From contig JALMLS010000531.1 in the NCBI GenBank assembly GCA_038496445.1, forward strand, positions 1-64,000: a stretch of DNA of 64,000 bases, written 5' to 3'. The stretch is from Trichosphaerium sp. ATCC 40318 (lineage: Eukaryota > Discosea > Flabellinia > Trichosidae). A model generated the notes under the pieces. The model was not told where the DNA came from, made no database searches, and saw nothing but the letters and a program-made list of their open reading frames with translations. Every line of letters begins with the position of its first letter. Position 1 is the first letter of the stretch. Below, piece after piece: positions 1 through 10,468 of this stretch. The position numbers and the translations under genes were made by a program.

Positions 1-1393
1 CAAACACTTCCAAGCCTTTTTTGGAACTTTATTTTTCTCGTTCCACGTGGTTCGTTTTGTTGATGTTTTTTCTGTTAGGAATGTCATTTGGTGGTGTAGA
101 ACTATCTAGAGACGTACAAACAAGTTCGTTTAGATCATTATTTAAGGATATCTGTTCAGAAGAATATAATCTTCTTCGATATTTATCAAAATCTGGTGTT
201 TTTTACCCTTCCTCTAAAGCTACAGTACGTGACCTATAACCAAAAACAAACTATGAGGAGCTAGTTTTTTATTAACAATTGGTAAATAGGTACAAGATAT
301 GGAGTTACTGGGTGTATTGATTGGATTGGTTTTGGCTTATGAGGTCACCTTGGATGTTGTTGTTTTTTCTATTGGTTTTCTAAAAGAAGTTTTGGGAGAA
401 AGTATAATTTTAGATGATCTATTACAGTATGATTCTAATACATATACAACATTAAAATCACACGAAAATGATCAAGACATTGCAGAGAAGAACTTGTCTT
501 TTACGATAAAAACAGGTAAGTCAAACAAACTTTTTCTGAAAAATCAATTGACGCAACTAAGTCTGTTATTTTTTTTCTGATTATATCAAGAGTATTTCCT
601 TTTTTCTAAATTACATTGAATCTTTACGGTTATTTTGAATGCCAATAGCACACGTGTGATTGAGTTTTATATTTTTTTTTAACTTAATTTCTTTCAACAG
701 AAGACGGATCTATTCAGGAACTTTGCAATGAAGGTCATACAAAAACTGTCACTAAAGATAACCTATCAAAATACACATCTTTATGCGCTAAAAGTATAAT
801 GACAACAGGCTTACAAGACCATATAGGTACAACCTATTTCTATTGTCTTATTTTTTTGCTCTTGATTTTTCTAACTTAATCTACAGTGAGTTTTAAGAAA
901 GGATTAAGAAGCGTTGATTGTAAGGACGTTCTTTCTATGTTTAGCGCTTTAGAATTATCACTACTTATTAATGGGAATGGTAATATAAGTGCAGATCAAT
1001 TACGTAGTATAGTAGAGTACGTTGGTTACAATGAATCGTCAGAGCAAATAAGATGGTTTTGGCATGTTGTTACAAAAATGTCTGAAAGTGAAAGAGCAAT
1101 GCTTGTTCAAAGGATAACTGGAAATACATTTAATAAGTCAAATACTGTAATTATTCAAAAGATAAGCCAAGAGGAAGAGCAAAGATTACAGAGAGTAGTA
1201 GACGTTGGGTAAGATTTTTTTTTCTTGTTCGTTCTGATTTCTTTCTTATTTTTTGTTTCATCTTCTTATGTCTATTTAAAGGTCCAATAAGTTTTATATC
1301 CCTGAGCACATAAATTACGAAGTATTGGAGAAGTATGTACTGTGTTTCGCTCGGTTTGGTCATTGTGGTAACACAATAACAACAAAAACATGA
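1..1393 (+). CDS. HECT-like domain gene, 3' part (left copy; 5' end outside window)
   Basis: This is the C-terminal half of a HECT-type ubiquitin-ligase-like domain. Exons read by eye are 1-224, 290-515, 701-826, 887-1208 and 1282-1393 (TGA). Visible family landmarks are a MELLGVLIG helix near 300 typical of the HECT N-lobe, the LLINGNGNIS stretch near 960, and an IRWFWHVV / MSESERAML block at 1050-1105, where HECT proteins have WFW and ERAxLLQ. The C-lobe is short. In HECT ligases the segment just before the LPxYxS-like motif carries the catalytic Cys (TCF); here the aligned bases across the 1208/1282 splice junction give VDVGSNKFYIP, with Gly in the Cys place. The domain is probably not an active thioester ligase. 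The copy at 43273-48250 is complete and adds ankyrin repeats and an AT-hook. Confidence 0.8.
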
Positions 1394-1950
1394 ACTGGTT
1401 ATTTTTTTGTACAATAAAAAGAAAGAAAAAATGTAAATACTCTTTAACAAAAATAAATTGGTATTAAACTCCAGACGCTTTTATCAGATTAAATTGCATC
1501 ATCTGCAAAGAAGATATTATACTCGTTTGGGTAGTCATAAAAACCAAGAAACAATAAAGTGAAGGTTTAAATTGCGTCAGTTGAACGAGTGGAATTGAAC
1601 TAGCTTCCAGATGTTGTGAAGTACATACTGAATGAGTTCGGATTGACCTTTTCAACATGCGCTCCTTTGTGTGTTTGGCATAAATGCCTCCTTGTTGTGC
1701 CATTGAGGAGTTGCATGTTGGAGGTAATAACAAATACCGCGTAGTAAGTGTAATTTAGTGATGTAGATCAGACCTTTTGGTAAGATATATTGCAGTGACA
1801 TATGGAAGCTGCCCAGGATCTAGTATGACAGCACGTGTTTTTTTAGAAACTTGAAATCACCTGACATAACTTAGTTCTACGCTCCAACATCCAATTTAAG
1901 TCACAATGCGGCGTAATTAAGCTCTATTCTGGCACATTTGCCACGAGAAT
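1394..1950. other. Intergenic, no gene seen
   Basis: About 560 bases between the HECT-like stop and the F-box-like start. Open frames on the minus strand here have no family features and no supporting splice pattern. A CACGTG palindrome at about 1833 lies some 120 bases before the F-box-like ATG and could be a promoter element. Confidence 0.5.
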
Positions 1951-3148
1951 GAGCAAGAAAGCCCCTAAAGACACAAGAGCCCCTAGGGCGATTGACAACG
2001 ACGTCCTACGCGAAATTCTATATTGTCTTGCTGCTGATGCATCAACGATTATAAATATTGGTAGAGTTAACTGGCAATTGTACGTTTTTCTTTTTTAAAC
2101 GAATGTTATTGTGTTTATGTGTAAAAGACTCTCACTATACGTATTAACGACTGCTTACGCTATTTTAAGCAACGCAATAGCCAAAGAGAACCTGGTTTGG
2201 AAGCTTGTAGCCAAAAAACAGCTGCCACATCTGTATGGCGTTATAACGTCTCTAAAAGAGAATCAACGTAATCAAATGGAGTATAGAATTATTTTTAAAT
2301 GGAAAGAACTGCTTAAACAACTTTTTGATCACAGTGCAATGGCGTTGAAGAAAAAAATTGACAATGTCAATCTGAGAGGCCATACTGGAATACAACAAAG
2401 TGTTACAAGCGCGGATACTTTATCGTTGCTCAGCGGATGCGCTGAAGGCCTAGATTGGTTGGGAAGGGCTCGTCGAAATGTTGAAAACAATCCAAGGCTT
2501 AGCCAAGTTCCAGAAGTTCTTTTTTTGCTTAATACAGTTACCATGTTGGAGCACACTGAAAATGCATATCCATACGAGCAAAATACCTTACATTCATACT
2601 TCTTGGTATTCTTGGGATTAAACATGAAACCACAAGGCACGTGTTTCGAAGAGACTTTTTTTTTACGACTATCAAAACAAAACATAGCCCTTGGGTATAA
2701 CTGCACTCCCTCATGTTATATGTTCACACGGAGAGGTTTTAGTAGCCATTTGCAATAGTTAGGCCTAAAACCAAAACACACACGTTTATTTTCTACTTAC
2801 AATAGTCCAATAGAATATTGTTTCGATTTCGAGTATGGAGAGAATGACGTTGTTGGAACTCGTTTTAGAGGAACGTTATACACTGGATACCCATTTACTG
2901 GCGTTTTTTCGTCAAATAGAAAGAAGAATAATAGGGGTAGTTATGATTTAACATCAAACGCGTCTATACAAAATTTTATGGTTGACATGGGTATACCTTT
3001 ACCAATGGAAGGTATTATTAAAGAGTTTTTGTCAGAGTTGTTGATGAACAATAAATTTACTGAGGGCTGGGTGCGAGATTTTAAACGCACAGATCCTTCA
3101 AGAACTACTGTACAATGGTATGAAAATCATCTTGTGGATACTAACTAA
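1951..3148 (+). CDS. F-box-like protein (left copy)
   Basis: Exon 1 starts at ATG 1951 and ends near 2079. A short intron ending near 2123 joins in frame to a long second exon. The junction region reads as an F-box: NDVLREILYCLAAD followed by VNWQL and, some 20 residues on, ENLVWKLVAKKQLP. That is the usual F-box spacing between the LPxDVLxxIL helix and the LWKxL helix. F-box proteins link substrates to SCF ubiquitin ligases through Skp1. The rest is unrecognised, mostly helical sequence. A last exon (about 2808-3148, ending HLVDTN) follows an intron with acceptor near 2807. The splice phase between the last two exons did not resolve cleanly. A run of nine T at about 2656 is eight T in the right copy, so the two copies differ in frame there. 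Confidence 0.6.
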
Positions 3149-3489
3149 AATAAACAAATGATGCCTCTGGCTCTTGGGTCTGAATAAACATTTGTCAAGT
3201 AGCAACATAAAAACTAAAAATAGCAAATACAAAGTTCGAAAAAGTCAAAATAAACACTAAGCGTTCCTTTGCCTTATTCCTGTGCTTGCTGTGTGTGCTT
3301 TGGTAACTTCACTTCAAACTTTCTCGGGACTACAAGTACAAACAAACAAAGTCAAATATACTTTACTGTCAAATCGTCAAATTTCAAGTTTGAAAGTGTA
3401 TTTTCCGTCCTTACTCAATTAAGACATTATCTATCATTAATTTGTGAAAGTTGTACGATGCACCTTAGATAAAAAGAATACGTTTTTTG

Positions 3490-6400
3490 GTGTGACATTT
3501 AGTTTACGCCCGAACCAAAGCATGCAACGTACGCCAACAAAAAAAACGATTGAGTATAGATTGTTTTTTATCGATTTATTCGTTTCCTTGCGCAAACGCA
3601 AGTCCCCTGAAGTGCTCTAATGGCCCAAAAGGTTTTTCGCCAGAAGATGTGGCCAAGATGAGCAACGAAGCTGTTCTCCTTTACACACGTGTATACACCA
3701 CGTACAGCGTAACAGATGACGTGGAAGAGCTACGGAAAAACCTTGTTCAAGCCAAAGACTCAAATGTGATCATTCTTGACTTATTTTACGACAAATACCT
3801 TGAAGTTCTGGAAACTTTTGTTAAAAATGAGGCAGCTTTTAGTCAAATACCCGAGGAACGACCAAAACAATATTGTGTTCCTATCTTGGGGCTTTACTTT
3901 GGATGTGGTACAACATCTTTACACATATTAAATTATTAATTACGTGAATCTCATGTTACTGTAGGTAAGTCAACGTTTCTATGGCATTTTCAAGGAGCAA
4001 TTGCAAGCGGTCTTAAAGCTCACTTGGCAGTATGGTCGATGCAAACGTGTAATTTTACTGACTAAAATTAGAACAAAAAAAAAACCGAAGAACTACCTCT
4101 AGCGGACGAGATAGTAGCACTAGCTAATGAGATATTCGAAGGGGATTTTGTGTACATTGATGTGAGAGCTATGAAACCATACCGTCAAGCTGAATTCAAC
4201 AAAAAACTAGCCAACAAAATCATGGTGGAGAAGTTCTTCAATAAAATAAATAATGCACGTGGAACACGTACGCTCGACACTTCATAGCTCTGCAATAACA
4301 TTATTATGTTTTTCTTCCAGATTTGAAACAATCAGAAAGTATGACCTTCAAAGAGGCGTTGTTGGAATATCACAACAAAGTGGGTCACATGTATCCGCTA
4401 GTTTTTGGTTTAGATGAGATAAGTCCGACAAATAGATTTGTGGTGGATAGTGTATGGCTTACAAGTATATTCTTTTTACTCACTTTGAAGTTAGTTAAAA
4501 CCATTTGGTGACTTTATTGATTGGATGTGGGCAACTTTGTACAACGTTGCTGCAGAGCTTCATACCAAACGTAGAGTACATTTCGTGATGGCAGGACATA
4601 ACCCTATTTTCATGGATATTGGTACTAGTTCCTTTAAAGTTGTTTTTACTGCGACTTATTTGTTCCTACAGGTGGTGTAGAAGGTGATCACATTAAAGAA
4701 CCTGGTTGGAGGCTTTCTTCAGTGACAAACAGTAAACCCATTCTGTTAAATGTAAGCCATTTTCTTTTATTTAGCTGATTGCTTTTCTTGTTAACTGATT
4801 CCATAGAATTTCACACCCAAGTTTATGGAGAGAATCATTGATAAGGCAATTTCAAAATACAAACAACCAATTGAGTTTAAAGGAGATGCAAAGAAAATCT
4901 ATGCAAAGAAAATGGTTGACGTTTATGCAGGTCATCCTAGATATATACAGAACGCATTTCAGTAAGCTTTATAATGCTGTTTCTGTTCCTAATACCAAAA
5001 AGAGCATTACTTGATGAAGCCGAGAATTACAATTTTACAGAACAAAAGAAGCTGATTGTTACATTCAAGGATCTGAAACGGTATGTGGATTACCAATGTT
5101 AGTTGTTATACCTTTAGCTCATACTTGTTAAGTATATTGGACAGAGCATATTTGAAATCTACACAAACAGAGAGTAGAAAACAAGAAATACGGAATATAT
5201 TGGATCCAGACATGTTTGATGCAAAAGGATTCGATTCTGTGCTCTTAGCATTCACTAAAATTGCTATTGCTGCTCAGTATGGACTACCTATTGCAGCAGC
5301 AGCTTCTGTGGAAGAGGCTATGGATACAAAGTTTGCAATACATCCAGGGGAAGGTGACGGCAGCAGACACATCTATACTCTCAGAAAAATACTCTCAATA
5401 GTGCCAATGATGCTTATCCCAAAGACAGCAAAAACACAAAAAGGAGCAGGCGCCACATTCTATTATCCAAAGCTTCCCAAGCCTGTTATCGATTATGTTC
5501 ATAAACGCACCAACAATGTGAAACTTAAGCGTATGATGAAACAATGAAACGCTGATGAAAAAGGTAGGAGATTGTTTTATCGCCTTCCCTCAACCACTTC
5601 ACTCAAGGAGCAATTTTGGAGAAGTTATCCATAATAGGATTTGAAAAAAAAGTAGGACAAAGCCTTTCAGACATTATTCACTCTTTAAAGGGGACTAAAC
5701 TTGAGGTACGTTCTACCAATCTCTCATGTTTTATCAATTAACAATAAGTAGAACGTTATACTTCCCAAGGAGTTCACAGCATTTCCTAAAGTAACAAAGA
5801 ACGGAACACGCATCAACTGGCCTGATGTAACAGGGGAAACAGTACATGAGCTTCTAACAATTGTAAAAACTGATTTTGCAAACGCGTGGGACTTATATGA
5901 ATCTCCTTGCATGATAAATCCTCGCGATAAATCAGGTACACCAAAATCTCAACGTTTCATTTCATGCTCTAATGAATACAAATAGGTTCAATGGACTTTT
6001 ATTTCAAAGGATGTGTAATTAGCAACAAAGGCGAAAGTGATATGGAGTGTGAGGGCGAAGATATTGCTTGTAATATTGGCTGGAAAATGAAGGTATAGTT
6101 GTGAGTTTGGATTTATTAGTTGTATAATTCTTGTTTCAGGCAGAAAGACATGAAATGAAGTTTAGTACACTTGCTGCTGATATACCAAAATATCACGTGA
6201 AGAAATCCGATGCAACCATTGGTGTGATTATGTTTATATGCTTATTGAGGGGCCAAGAGATGATAAATTTTATTGGTGAGGAAACTATCATGCTTGGACG
6301 TGTAAAATGATTCTCTTAAATGCGCTAAAATCAATATTGTAGCTGGTGAGTACAGAAAGACTGGAAAGGTTCTTTTTAACTATACAACAAATACTATTAT

Positions 6401-8923
6401 CATTGGTGGTAAAAAGGTGCTCTCAATATACTTGTTACAGGTTTAACTCTGACTTCTAGATACACCTTGATGAAACTAAAGACGAAGAAGGGCCTAACAC
6501 TTTGAAAGTTGGTGAAAACATATCAAAAACATTTAAAGCTCTAAAGACATTAAGAGTCAGTGATGAACACGCTGAGGAAGTGTTTAGTGCTTGTAACAAA
6601 AAACGCCAGCTGGTGCTTCATAAAAGCCCTCCTAAAGATGCAGCCACAAAAGACTCTTTTATTGTAGACGTAGGGATAGATGTGTGTATCCTGAGTCTCA
6701 AAGCTATCAAAGCTTTATGTAATATGAATGATCGTCAAGTGGCAACCTATGGAAACAACGTTAACAAAGGTCTGTTCGGTCTTAATGAAGGCAAACTTAT
6801 AATGAATGGTACATAATTCTGCTTTTTTTCTTACCCTTTTGGTTTTCTTTCATTTTCTGCTTACGTTTGTACAATCAAGGTAACATTATGAAAGTACTTA
6901 ATATTAAACCAAAGACAAAGACAATCACGATTTACAACCGCTACAATAAAGAACAAAAGAAGAAAGTCATAGTACAAAAAAATGATATTCTACCAAATTT
7001 AAGTACGACACATACTACCTAATTATGTTTTTCTAACACCATCTAGTTAAAGAAAACTTTGGCGTAAAAACAATTCTGTTGGATGAAAACTCAAATCTTG
7101 TAGTGAGTTACAATGAACTTGAAGATGGAGGATTATACTGCTACAATGAACACTTGCAACCTGCAGATCCAAAGACAATCCATTTAAAGTACAATGGCCA
7201 AGTAAAAGATATTGTTCTAAATCAAATGTCCACTGGACAGCATCGGAGGTACCTTATTAATGAAACCTCTAAATGATGATCTAATCTAACAGATTCGTTT
7301 AGTTCCAAAACTATTTGAACTGGCTCTTGACATCAATCTTGTATTTAAAGATGCGAAGGGTGAAAGAGTTAGGCTCTTCAAAGATGTAGAAAACGATGGC
7401 ACATACACCATTGATGGTGTTAAAACTATAAAGCTGTTACATAGAGGCGCTACAACATCAATGGCTGTTGGACCAAATACAGAATTTTACACTGAAGGTA
7501 AAACTCTTAAAGCCATTTCTGACTAATAGGAGTTAAATACCAAACACAACTCATCGTTTAAATAGTTGCGGCACTGTTTGGAGTAGACCCAGATATAATA
7601 AAACTAAAATCCAGTGAAGGGAAAACAGTGTTTCACTATTCACAACTCATGGGTAATGCTACTTACAATATTGACGATGGCACAAGGACCGTCAATGTTG
7701 TGTTTAACGGAGAAACGAAATCCATAGATATTAGACATGGTACAAAAATGCCAAGATTGCTCAATCAAGGTACTGTCACTCTGTAATAGCAATTATCCCT
7801 TTTAACAGATTTGATAGTTGCAACGGTTTTTGGATTAGATTCAAGTAAAATTAGATTACTCGAAAATGGGAATGCAGTGTTCCATTATGCGCAATTACTG
7901 GATAATAACTCTTGTTCTGTTGTACTAACAAGAAACATAATCACGTTTATTTACAAAGATGTGCCAAAACAACTTGAAGTCGGTCCACAAACTGACTCAT
8001 ATTTTGAAGGTGCTGCACAACATATACTGTCTTTCTAACCTGTCGATTAGTAGCCCAATTGTTTGGGTTGAGCTATGATAGCATCAAAATTAGCGATATG
8101 TATGGAAACAAGCTTGCCAATACAGATGTTATGAATGCTAAGAGGTGTTTGGTAGAAGATGCCAATAGGAAAATTACACTCACATATAACGGTGCAATCA
8201 ATGACGCCAACACAAAAATTGATACAAGACACATAAATGTGACCTCAAATACAAACTTGTTGGATGAAGGTAAGCACGTTTATCAACAGTACAAGTCGCC
8301 ATCTAACCTCTGTTACAGTCCAAGCCTTGTTCAGTCTACGCAATACCCCAGTGATTAAAGATTTCACTGGCAGAGAGGTGTATACCTACGTGCAAGTAAA
8401 AGATGGCGGAGCATACAATGTAAAAAATACACCTATCAAAAAAAGAAAAGCAATCAGTTATCCTGAAGGAAGTAAGATTGTAGAAACAAAAGCAAGGACA
8501 CCACAAAGAACTCCGAATAGCAATCAAGAAGATTATTCAATGGCAGATGTCTCGACAGCCTCACCTCGTGGCCCATTTTCCTCACCTGTTCCAAGCCATC
8601 AAGCTACAAAGCGTAGATCTCCAAGACGAGAATACAAGCGGTCACCAAGCCGTGATCACAAGGATAGATACAGGCGATTGCCTAGACAGAAATGTAACAA
8701 CTACCGTACTCGCAATCGACGGTATGAAGACCAACACTACCACAGGCGTGACTACAATGACTACCGTGACAGGTACTCTCCAAGAGATCGTCAATATGAT
8801 CGTGATAGTTCAAGAAGACATGCAGATACACGCATAGAATACCGTAGAGGCGATACCACACGAAGGCAAAGAAAGAACAAAGATAGACGCAACCGAAGCA
8901 GGAGATACCGTGATATAAACTAG
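3490..8923 (+). pseudogene. ATPase / six-Ubl / basic-tail family, copy A, apparently broken
   Basis: Left-arm copy of the family described in full at copy D. The order is N-terminal domain (3640-3910), P-loop split by an intron (GLYFGCG at about 3889-3909, KSTFL from 3964), Walker B-like FGLDEIS near 4407, sensor-like HFVMAGHNP near 4581, GHPRYIQ near 4933, a nuclease-like module (5990-6095), six ubiquitin-like units (6890-8430), and a basic tail to TAG 8923. Two lesions are absent from copy C: a nonsense change at about 5545 (CAATGA where C has CAATCA) and loss of two bases near 7233 (CCACTGG against CCACTCTGG in C and D), which shifts the frame in the second Ubl unit. There is also a 6-nt in-frame loss near 6770 and an altered splice donor near 6300. 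The 5' end is unresolved, and an upstream stretch near 3570-3620 differs by small indels from C. It might still make a truncated ATPase. Confidence 0.75.
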
Positions 8924-9169
8924 TTAATACACAAGAGTATTTTGCTTTGATTCATAATAAAGATATTTTTGAGGGAACATCAGTACGAGAAGAAGACGTT
9001 CAAAAGATGCAAAGCTGTGTTGTCTTGTACCGCTTATACCGCCCACCTGTCATGCTGTACAAAATGTTTCCATGACCTAGTGATGTTCTCGTGCTTGTTC
9101 AAGAAACAAAATTCGTGGAGCTCCAATTTTATTTCATTTATGGTATAAATTGTTGTTAAAGCCTTTAAT

Positions 9170-9320
9170 ACATTAAAGCCTTCCTTTTCTTATTGAGAAA
9201 TATTGTTGGGTACTGTCAACAACAAAGTCGAAACCTCTAATTGAGCTGATTCTGCTTAATAAACAAAGATGAAAAGTTATCCATTGTTAAGCCTCTAGCG
9301 TTCCAAATACCCTCCAACGG
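9170..9320 (+). pseudogene. Fragment of the Ran-like GTPase gene 3' exons
   Basis: The sequence is clearly similar to the reverse complement of 13590-13730, the last exons of the Ran-like gene. It shares GATGAAAAGTTATCCATTG, AACCTCTAATTGA-like and GGGTAC blocks in the same order. It carries indels and no usable frame, so it is a dead fragment lying in the opposite orientation to its source. The right arm has a matching piece at 35345-35495. Confidence 0.75.
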
Positions 9321-9410
9321 AGATCTCAACCGATGTGACATTCTCCCAGAAACATAGAAAACAGGCTATTGCGTAAGATGATGATACCAAAGCTAGATTA
9401 AGCTTCTATG

Positions 9411-9923
9411 TCAAACTTGGTTGGTATACGCCAGTTGACCATCTTTGTAAACACGATCAAAAATACAATCACCTGAAGATGTGTACTCTATTTTTTGTCC
9501 ATGTAGCTTGCCATTTACATAGTTACTAGTCTCAGATAATATACCATTACCATGCCACTCTACATAGAGTCCATCTAGTGCACCTTGTTTATAAGAACAA
9601 TTGATATACTTTTTTCCGTTAAAGTGCCAAGACATGTACTTTCCTTCCTTTACATCTTCATTAGCAAACCAGTTCATCCTCATAATACCTCCTCTATAGT
9701 ATTCTTTATACTCTCCGTCTATTTTTCCGTTCTTGAAACGGCATTGAATGTAGATTTTATCACGATCTTTAAAATATTTAATGAACTGTCCATTTTTATT
9801 CATTTCTAGGTTGTATCTTGTTGTTGTAGCTGTTTGAACGCATAATAGTGGGTATTTTAAATAAACTTCCTTAGATGTGCGCATAATCATATGCTGAAGC
9901 TCTAGTGGCAAATCAGTGATCAT
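9411..9923 (-). CDS. Intronless F-box-like / MORN-variant repeat protein (left copy)
   Basis: A single uninterrupted frame of 170 codons with ATG at 9923 and stop at 9411, in a region where other genes have introns every 100-300 bases. Residues 1-15 (ITDLPLELQHMIM) look like a short F-box header. From about residue 45 there are repeated units of the pattern NGxxDGxYxxYYxxG, for example FKNGKIDGEYKEYY and YVNGKLHGQKIEY, the MORN-variant (YwqK-like) repeat. F-box-header MORN proteins without introns are typical of large DNA viruses of protists such as Marseilleviridae, so capture from such a virus is possible but unproven. The right copy (34743-35255) differs at a single residue by eye (N for K near residue 41). 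Confidence 0.8.
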   Translation of the reverse strand: MITDLPLELQHMIMRTSKEVYLKYPLLCVQTATTTRYNLEMNKNGQFIKYFKDRDKIYIQCRFKNGKIDGEYKEYYRGGIMRMNWFANEDVKEGKYMSWHFNGKKYINCSYKQGALDGLYVEWHGNGILSETSNYVNGKLHGQKIEYTSSGDCIFDRVYKDGQLAYTNQV

Positions 9924-9992
9924 TTTCAGCTAGTTTAATGCGAAAAGCTGCACATGGATGCCTTGCTAGCCTTAAGGCTTAAGTGCGTAACT

Positions 9993-10383
9993 TAATTGAA
10001 CCCAAACTACAATACAACGGTAGTTTACAAGTAGAATCTTATTTTTTTCTTAAACGTCACATATTGGCATACTAACTCTACAACAATTAGTAGTTTTTCA
10101 ACCATCGATTAGTAGTGAGATTATCGTAAGCTGTAACGGTTTTTGAGAAAAGTTGCAATTCCGCTTGATAGTCTATGTGGCATTTTGGCTCTCGTAGTAA
10201 ATTAATTACATTATGTTAAATGGTTCGGTGTTTAAAATGACCACATGTTGTATGAAATAATATCAGTGCTTGGGGCAACAGTCCTCAGCTTGGGGAAAAC
10301 AACATCCAACATAGTTAGATTTCAAAAAGCTAATAAAAACAAGATTACAGATGCGCTAATCTAACTATTTTTATTGCTATTGC
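9993..10383. other. Spacer just inside the left arm, no gene seen
   Basis: About 390 AT-rich bases between the inner end of the left arm and the metalloprotease gene. I see no coding sequence, RNA gene or repeat here. Confidence 0.5.
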
Positions 10384-10468
10384 TATTCAGTAACACGAAC
10401 AAATGCCCACTGTTGATCACCAATACTATTCAGTAACACGAACAAATACCCACTGTTGATCACCAATA
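10384..10468. repeat. 43-bp tandem duplication at the end of the lectin exon
   Basis: Two near-identical 43-bp units, each starting ATTCAGTAACACGAACAAAT and differing at a few positions. The unit nearer the gene encodes the last residues of the lectin (GDQQWVFVRVTE then stop, minus strand). The outer unit repeats that end beyond the stop and is probably not translated. Confidence 0.85.

Larger units (their letters stand above)
1..9992 (+). repeat. Left arm of long inverted repeat (truncated by window edge)
   Basis: The segment matches the reverse complement of 34674-44665 over its whole length, with scattered substitutions and small indels whose net sum is about zero: position p pairs with 44666 minus p at both ends. 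Base 1 pairs with 44665, so the true outer end lies outside the window. The inner end is sharp: the shared sequence stops at about 9992 and the following bases have no counterpart. Gene order in the arm is HECT-like, F-box-like, ATPase/Ubl copy A, Ran-like fragment, F-box/MORN. Confidence 0.95.

Noticed and set aside
2329..2706. 125-codon minus-strand frame
   Set aside because: It is antisense to the F-box-like exon, whose plus-strand reading has family motifs and splice continuity.
6890..8430. Repeats read as doublecortin domains
   Set aside because: The DGGxY ending resembles DCX, but the IxVxFxGxxK / GPxT / LFGLD / KIxL order fits a general ubiquitin-like beta-grasp better.
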